Notes under the pieces: generated by a model | Database searches by the model: none | Seen by the model: the letters and a program-made list of their open reading frames with translations, nothing else | Told to the model about the DNA's origin: nothing | Part shown: piece after piece, positions 57,485 to 64,000 of the stretch | How positions within the stretch are numbered: position 1 is the stretch's first letter | Layout of the letters: each line of letters begins with the position of its first letter | NCBI RefSeq assembly: GCF_030247195.1 | Contig: NC_080672.1 | Span: forward strand, 185,636,372 to 185,700,371 | DNA: 64,000 nucleotides | Direction of reading: 5' to 3' | DNA from: Topomyia yanbarensis | Taxonomy: Eukaryota; Arthropoda; Insecta; Diptera; Culicidae | Position numbers and translations under genes: made by a program

Positions 57485-59035
57485 AAAAAACCTGTTTTAA
57501 TCCACCTAGCGGTGCAATTATGCCTTTCTCAATCATGAGCACGAGAATTTTTGCGTTGTTTATATTCATTATAAGCTTCGAAATGTATATATTACATTGT
57601 TATTATACACGACATGACAACTATATACAAGAAAAGAAATCATTATTAGAGTTCTAAAATTTTGTAAAAGAAAAAACAGCTACATTAATATTAAATTGAA
57701 AAATCGGATGGTATATGTCACTCGACCCTCCGGGCCTCCGTTAGAAAGTCGGTTTTTAGAGCAATTTCAATACCTTTCTATTGAGAAAGGCAAAAAGGTG
57801 CGAAATCTGCAAAGTCCCAAAAAGTCGATTTTTATAAAAAAAATCTCGACGTTTCATGCATTTTAAAGATGTTTGGCATTAAAAATACGAATTCGATTTC
57901 TGAAATTTCATGGGGTTCCCCTTTGAAAAAAATTTTGAGTTCCGGCGTACATGGGAATTTTATATGTGACCGGACGGTTTAGTCTATATTTCCGGAACCA
58001 TATAAGCGATCCGTACAAAATTGTGAGGATATTATAGCTATCATTTGGGACTAAGTTTGTGAAAATCGGCCTAACCATTTCCGGAAAACTGATGTGAGTT
58101 CGTTAATTTTGAAGGATGGCCGCTTTTCCCGGGCACTTCCGGAACCATCTATGGTGGTCAATGTAGTCAATGAAAATTTGGTTGAACGTCGGTGACCTAG
58201 AACTGCAAATTTAAGTTGTTTGAGAAACATTTTGGCGAAATTTTTACCTTTTTTGCTTTCATCGGAGTATCGGTTTGAATCGAAATTTGCTATGTGATCG
58301 CACGCCACAACCTGTAACCCAGGAACCGGAAGTCGGATCGGGATGAAATTAAATAGCCATTTACGGGGATGCAACACCTTTCATTTGAGACTAAGTTTGG
58401 TTGAATCGGTCTAGCCATCTCCGAGAAACCGATGTGACTGTTTTTTCTGAATTTGGATTTTTTCGCCGGGGCTTCCAGAACCGATGATGGTGGCCAATGT
58501 GGTCAAAGAGACTTTGAATGGATGTTGGTGACCTAATACTACAAATCGAAGCAGTTGTGGTCATATTTTGGAAATATTTCACCTTTATACATTCATTGGA
58601 GAATTTATTAAAATCGACATTTTCTGCGTGATCGTACTCATCACCCTGTAACTCCGGAACCGGAAATCGGATCCATTAGAAATTCAATAGCAGCCTATGG
58701 GAACGTTGTACCTTTCATTTGAGACTAAGTTTGTGAAAATCGGCTACGCCATCTCTGAGAAACACGAGTGATATTTTTGGTCACATACACACACAGACGC
58801 ACATACATACACACATACATACACACATACATACACACATACATACACACATACATACACACATACATACACACATACACACACATACACACACATACAC
58901 ACATACATACACACGCACAGACATTTGCCGAACTTGACGAACTGAATCGAATGGTATATTTTACTCGGCCCTCCGGGCCTCCGTTAAAAAGTCGGTTTTC
59001 AGAACAATTGCAATATCTATTGAGAAAGGCAAAAA
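57485..59035 (+). repeat. GAGAAAGGC-family copy (leader a, end cassette, one long unit)
   Basis: Leader a (57485-57703) is joined directly to a bare end cassette (57704-57795). A long unit of the 8551-11076 type follows (57796-59035), with a deletion near 57840 that removes the CGAGATAAC segment. The microsatellite (58782-58915) is an unusually regular alternation of CATACATA and CACACA blocks. Confidence 0.8.
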
Positions 59036-59399
59036 TATTTTTTTCAGCAGTATCTTTAATACCACTTTTTACTCTCTATTGTTGTTTCACAAATTTTATT
59101 GTAAAACATCTTTGCAGCGAAATTTCGTTATTACCAGATATTTGTTTTTTACAAAAAATCAGACTTTCATTTTTCCCGTCTTAGTATATTGAGGTAGGAC
59201 CACAGCTTAGGTTAACCCTGAAGTAAAAATTAGATTGTTTTTATTTTGTTTCAATGGGTTTTTAACAACTCCGAGATCTTTGCAGAACTCTCTGATTATT
59301 TACCGTACCAATCAGTCTAATGCCGCGATGCCCTTTGCTGTATCAATAAGTCCTTTCTAGCTCACTAGGTTCATTGCCGTTTATCGCCAGCTTCGCAGA
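59036..59399. other. No gene recognised
   Basis: Short AT-rich stretch before the RTE fragment. Confidence 0.5.
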
Positions 59400-60030
59400 G
59401 CGCGATGATACCTTAGGATCACTTCATCTTGGTCGACCTACTTTGCTCGCCGTGCGCTTTTGTGCCAGTCGGATAAGTTTTGGGAATTATTTTTACAGGG
59501 TTGTCGTCTGCTATTTCGACGACTTGTGAACGATGGATAGTTCTCCAAACAACTGTTGCAATTCGTAATTCATATGCCATCTCCACATGCTGCCTTCCAA
59601 CTGCATCTGACCATGGATCGTTCACCACACCTTTCGTTCGAAAACGCTAAGGGTACGTTGCAACTTCGGCTGCATAACCCATTGGCCAACACGTCCAATG
59701 AACCTTTTGTAGTTGGTTTGCTTCATACCGTATCGTACTTCGTTCGACCGAATAACCGAGCCCAAAGTGACAGAATACATCTCTGAATTTCTCTCCTGGT
59801 GTGCTCATCGGCGGTCAGCAGTGATCCCAAGTTCACGAACTCATCGACCACCGTTGCCATCAATCGACCTTCTCGGAGAGGCGCGTTATGTTTCTTCCTT
59901 TAAACCTCTTGCTCCCATCAATTTTTTGACGCATTTTTTACTAGCTCAATTCGTTTTTCTTAAACCTACAGTCAGACATATGACTCCAGCATCGTCTCAA
60001 AGCTACGTGCCACAATATCAATGCAATCAA
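59400..60030 (-). pseudogene. RTE-clade fragment, palm end and C-terminal region (minus strand)
   Basis: On the minus strand, IDIVARSFETMLESYV (just after the catalytic Asp pair) is followed by a damaged stretch, VVDEFVNLGSLLTADEHTRR and EIQRCIL. Further on come VFERKVW-stop, MNYELQQLFGELSIV and VDQDEVILRYHRAL. These blocks align with the RTE fragment at 46650-47110, but multiple stops and shifts show greater decay. Probably the distal half of the same element as 61849-62520. Confidence 0.75.
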
Positions 60031-60395
60031 AGATAAGAAGAAAGATACAGTTAAAGTTGCAGCGTCTATAAGGGGACCCACTCTCCCAAACTCCCAAACT
60101 TTTATTGCAAAATTCGCCATTTTGTAGTCAATTCGAATTGTGAGAGCTATGAATAATGTGTAAATATGAATACTATGTCCTGTCAGTAGCATGAATAGTG
60201 GTAGCCGTGTGGTAGCTTGATCCCCTGTCTACTAGGGCTAAAGAAACAAAGCACACTATGACTAATAGACACGAAAGTTCAGTTAATCACCTGTTCTGAC
60301 AAATGAATTAATAAGACTACTTTTTTAGATGCACGAAAAAGTTTAACCACAGTACAAAGTCAAGACAAGTATTTGAGGTAAATCAGAGCTGTTAA
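60031..60395. other. Sequence interrupting the RTE fragment, no gene recognised
   Basis: Left part of the roughly 1.8 kb that separates the two RTE pieces. Confidence 0.45.
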
Positions 60396-61063
60396 CCCTT
60401 CATAAGGCCCAGCGTTTGGGGCTATTAAAGAATGTAATATTAATTGAAACACGGTTTTCTCACTTAGTTTAGAATATATTTACATTTATTCCGTAATAAA
60501 AATTGTTTTGAAAATATACTGCTACCGCCCGTTCGAAAACGTCACTCTTTATAATGTTTGATGTATTTCCAATGAGATTGGTGCAAATATAAAGACATTT
60601 CGAGCTGGATCAGAAATTCAAAAAGAAATTAAGATGGGTTACTGGTTTTTACCTGATTAACAGTAAATAACCCCTGGATTCTGAAGATAAGTTGAAAAAT
60701 GAGACCACAGATTACAGACGTTCATTTATTCGTTTTTTTCTTTGTGATTTTTACCACTCATAAACCAAATTTTCGGATTAAAAATAGTATTTTTCACAAA
60801 TTTGCATCACCAACTTATAGGGTCTACAGTATTTTTTTCAAAATCGAGCTAATTTTATTGTCCAAAAGGAAATCGGCGTATTTTTTTCAAAAAACTTTTC
60901 ATTAATCTGACACTTTTCACTGTATCTCAATAAAAAGTAACAAGAAGAATTGCCAGACTCCTAACAAATAGATTTCATAAGATTGGAACACTTCTCACTT
61001 CATATTCCTGCATTATGAACGAAACGAAAAGGTGGCAATATAGTTGCCATTGCCTTATAAAGG
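60396..61063. mobile_element. piggyBac-like MITE 2, 668 bases
   Basis: TTAA at 60392-60395 and 61064-61067. The ends are CCCTTCATAAGGC and GCCTTATAAAGGG, a 13-base inverted repeat with one mismatch. TTAA plus CCC termini indicate a piggyBac-type element; the interior is AT-rich and non-coding. Confidence 0.85.
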
Positions 61064-61067
61064 GTTA

Positions 61068-61748
61068 AACTGGTTTTTTCAACCTTCAATAACTTATACC
61101 ATAATTTGTCAACGGAAAAAAACACGTTTTTTTTAATTGCCCACCACACTCCCCCACACCAAAGAACTCATACAAGAGCCCCCTGGTAGTGGACGCAACT
61201 TGTCTCAGCCCATGAACAATGGCAACAAAAACAATCAATACAAATAAAACAAACTGAGCTGAGACAGACATTTATTGATGTGCAATTAGTTTAAGATAAT
61301 TAACTAAGGTGGAATCCCAGTGGAAATAGATTTCCTGTTAAGGGATTAAGATCAATTAATAGTGCTAGGTACTTTATGAAGATGATAGATCAAAGGTACC
61401 TGTTGTATGAGGTAAACAAAATTTAAATTTTTATGTATTGTGAAGCTATTTATTCGAAAAACGTGTTTTTAATCAAAAGCCATATATTCATATATAATTA
61501 TTTCGACGATCTCATATAACCGTCCAAAAAATTGGTAAAAAGATCTTCTAGTAAATCCATCACAGATTTTCCAAAATATTATATAACTTTTCCAACCCAT
61601 TATGTTGTTTTTTAAACAACTTAAACGACATTTTCTCTCTATGTTGTGATAACTTTTTATGTATAGATTATGAGGTATGACCAGGGAATCAAATATCTCC
61701 AAGGATCAAGTGTCCTCACTCTCCCCTACTTATGCTCTCGATCGTAGT
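61068..61748. other. No gene recognised
   Basis: AT-rich sequence within the interrupted RTE region. Confidence 0.5.
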
Positions 61749-61860
61749 ATATTTATCTATTTATTTATTTACTCATTCATGTGTTTGTTTAATTATTTAG
61801 AAATATATTTATTTATTTATTTATTTATTTATTTATTTGTTCAATTACTCATTTATTTTT
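61749..61860 (+). repeat. (TTTA)n microsatellite
   Basis: Imperfect TTTA tetranucleotides, purest at 61806-61840. Confidence 0.85.
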
Positions 61861-62520
61861 TATCGCTCCTTCCAAAGCAATATTTAACAATAGACTAGAA
61901 AGCGTATCACCTTGCCATAATCTTTTCCGAGATTCAAAAGGACTCCGACGAAGTACATCACTTGCTCGATTTTCGCTTTGATCCATCGTGTTACGGATAT
62001 TCGTGACTTTTCTGTATGGCTTGCACCAGTGAAATCCGTTTAAGATTGCTCTTAGAACTACCTTGATACGTAAGATAGGCATTGACAAATAAATAATCCC
62101 ATATCCTTGTATGCGGTATTCAGCAATGTGATTGCTCGGTAGTTTCAGCAATTCAGCTTTCATCGTTTTTGTAAATGGTGCTAACTATTCTAACTATGCT
62201 CATAATACAATCCTCCAGTAAAATCTCTTCCTCTTAAATCTTCTAAATCACCCAGTGGAGTGCTTTCGCCAATTACCCCCCTCTGTTGTTCTTTATTATT
62301 CTTCAACCATACTATCTCCCTCTGAACCTCAACTAGATTCGGTGTTGGGAATCTGTTGTCGGCTGCGCACGTCAACCCGTATTCGCGCTACTCTTATCGT
62401 CTGCTGATTCGCTATTTATATGTTGGTCATAATACTGCTTCCACATATCGATTATTTCAAACACTACGACTTGTGCCGTCTTCACGAGAATTAACGTGTC
62501 TTCCCGCTTTTTTCGTTCGA
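61849..62520 (-). pseudogene. RTE-clade fragment, start of reverse transcriptase (minus strand)
   Basis: The minus strand reads SREDGTSRSV-stop, NNRYVEAVL, then ADNRFPTPNLVEVQREIVWL and KNNKEQQRG (the linker and motif-1 region of RTE elements). After a damaged interval come YRKVTNIRNTM, SPFESRKRLWQGDTLSSLLL and NIALEGAI. RQGD-L and NIALE are reverse transcriptase motif B. The remainder resumes at 60030. Confidence 0.75.
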
Positions 62521-62550
62521 ATACCTTTTTCTGATCCACGCTTGTCTGTG

Positions 62551-62605
62551 TTCACCCTCGTACGGTGCTTTCTCGCCTTGTTCACCCTCGTACGGTGCAT
62601 TCTCG
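62551..62605 (+). repeat. Two tandem copies of a 27-base unit
   Basis: TTCACCCTCGTACGGTGC plus TTCTCGCCT(TG) occurs twice with one or two changes. Confidence 0.8.
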
Positions 62606-62630
62606 CCTATACCGTATTCTTCTCTTCTAC

Positions 62631-63940
62631 TCAGTAGTGCTACTTATGGTAAAACTTATGGTAAAACCCCACAACATTTCCTAGAAATCAAATGTTTATT
62701 CATTTCATAATGATACATTATTATTAGTACGATTATTTAGAGCATTTGAAGAAAAATTGGATTTACGTTAGTACGCCGAATGTCATATAAATAAACAAAC
62801 CATACGACAGCAGCGTTCATATTCGTTAGCTTTTTAAATCACCACATTTTTCAGTACCTATTATTATCGGCCTGTCCTATGATCAACTAGGTGTATTGAA
62901 GACGAGTTTGAGAAATTCAATATTTTTAAATGCTTTTATAAAAAATGTGCGCTGTTGGGGTAAAACCGACACCCTGTGGTTAGGGTAAAACCTACACCCT
63001 GTGGTTAGGGTAAAACCGACACGCTGTTAAGATGGTTGTGTATACTTGCGATTCATTTTAAAATACTGGGGATCTTTGTGACACTTCAATTAGCCTATTA
63101 GAACACTATAGTATTAGCAGAAATACACAGAAATACTTTTATTGTGTTTATTTCTTGTAAGTCTCTTTAAAAAAATTGCTTTTCTGTTTCTATAGAAGCT
63201 TTTGCTATTTCTGCAAAAAGCTCATCAAACCGAATTTCTAGTGTTCTCTTGGTTTGTCATAGACGAACTTTATCACAATGAGACAATGATCTTATGTATA
63301 CCCCAATAGATCGTTGATGATCAGAGTCCGAAAAATCAAATCTGAAAAAGATAGTTTTACTAAGAAGTGTGTGTCACTTATAAGTGAATGAATCCAATTA
63401 GCAGAACGTGGAACGCTTGCAAATCTTCTCTTACGAAATAAAATGACACTGGAGGTGGCAATGATGTGCGCAAGGATTATTTGGAAATACTCATATCAAT
63501 AAATAATCCTATAGCATAAAATACTCTTATTTATAGTACTACGCTTTCGAACTTTCTTTCCCTCACTGCATGATGAAGCAATAAAAAGCACATATTTGCA
63601 TTATACATACTCACACTTTATTAATCACGCATATATCTCATTTTTAATAAAGATAAAGATTTTAATAAAGTGGAGAGAAAATAAATTAAAGGGGATGTCG
63701 ATCTTACCCCTATGGGGTGTCGGTTTTACCCGCAGTGCCTACAAAAAGTCACTTTGTTTTCCAAGTTTTACAACCAATAATTTTTAATGAAATTAATTTT
63801 TTGAAGCGCTGAAAAAATTAAGTCTTTTTAAGAATTTTCTGAAGAAGAATTCTGCATAAAAACTATAATTTTATTGGTTTTGTGGCAACTTAGAAAAATT
63901 GTTAAGCTTAAGGTGTCGGTTTTAACCATAATTCCCCTAC
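62631..63940. mobile_element. Candidate element bounded by GGTAAAAC motifs (pogo-like layout)
   Basis: The left side has CAGTAGTGCTACTTATGGTA and two GGTAAAAC motifs (62648-62666). The right side has the approximate complement GTTTTAACCATAATTCCCCT ending near 63940. Inside, GGGTAAAACCGACACC is repeated three times in a 24-base tandem (62957-63024) and in inverted form at 63711-63730 and 63911-63925. Subterminal motif arrays suggest a pogo-like non-autonomous element, but TA flanks and exact ends are unclear. Confidence 0.35.
62957..63024 (+). repeat. Tandem repeat of GGGTAAAACCGACACCCTGT, 24-base period
   Basis: Three consecutive copies of TAAAACCGACACCCTGTGGT(TAGGG) with minor changes. Confidence 0.9.
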
Positions 63941-64000
63941 TTAATAAGTTGCTCCAGCCATCTTCGGGAGTAGCCACTCCGACCTCATCTTCCGTTGGTA

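Overview
The window is eukaryotic and repeat-dominated, from a large AT-rich insect genome. A culicine (Aedes-like) mosquito is the best guess. This is inferred from insect-type non-LTR retrotransposon clades, a tRNA-derived SINE of mosquito type, TTAA- and TA-flanked MITEs, and an insect-like class III PI 3-kinase (Vps34) gene with 50-150 nt introns. No database search was possible, so the species and the repeat-family names are inference.

Layout. 1-3965: degraded R1-clade retrotransposon (ORF1 tail, ORF2 with two frameshifts, tandemly repeated 3' region). 4.3-8.3 kb: terminal remnants and a TA-flanked pogo/Tigger-like element (5080-6254). 8.33-11.08 kb: first copy of an abundant modular repeat family called here the GAGAAAGGC family, as a near-perfect head-to-tail tandem. 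12.1-12.9 kb: two tRNA-SINE copies. 14.1-18.9 kb: nearly complete CR1-like retrotransposon (PHD-finger ORF1; endonuclease plus reverse transcriptase ORF2). 19.4-23.6 kb and 32.2-33.8 kb: decayed histone cluster (H2B x2, H3, H4 x2, H2A), several copies still carrying the histone 3' stem-loop; transposons have broken it up. 27.2-32.25 kb: Jockey-like reverse transcriptase remnant split by a hAT-like element (8-bp target duplication) and a piggyBac-like MITE (TTAA); removing both restores an uninterrupted frame across the joins.

34.1-35.5 kb holds the only convincing host protein gene: five consecutive Vps34 exons (linker, helical domain, start of the kinase domain). No C2-domain exons are seen upstream and no catalytic-loop exons in the 28 kb downstream. 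It is therefore either the middle of a gene with very long repeat-filled introns or a partial duplicate. 35.6-41.6 kb and 51.4-59.0 kb are long composites of the GAGAAAGGC family; the first contains a 5'-truncated non-LTR insertion with a 14-bp target duplication. 44.5-46.1 kb is a second TA-flanked pogo-like element. 48.5-49.75 kb is a 9-bp minisatellite open in several frames on both strands. 59.4-62.5 kb is an RTE-clade fragment on the minus strand, broken by a piggyBac-like MITE and other sequence. The right end has repeats built on GGTAAAACCGACACC.

The parts do not form a pathway. The window records nested insertion, tandem amplification and gene decay around one conserved gene. The most unusual items are the modular repeat family with its invariant hairpin-bearing 3' cassette, the two miniature H2B-tail reading frames that keep promoter-like and stem-loop elements, and the foldback element that split a histone H4 pseudogene.
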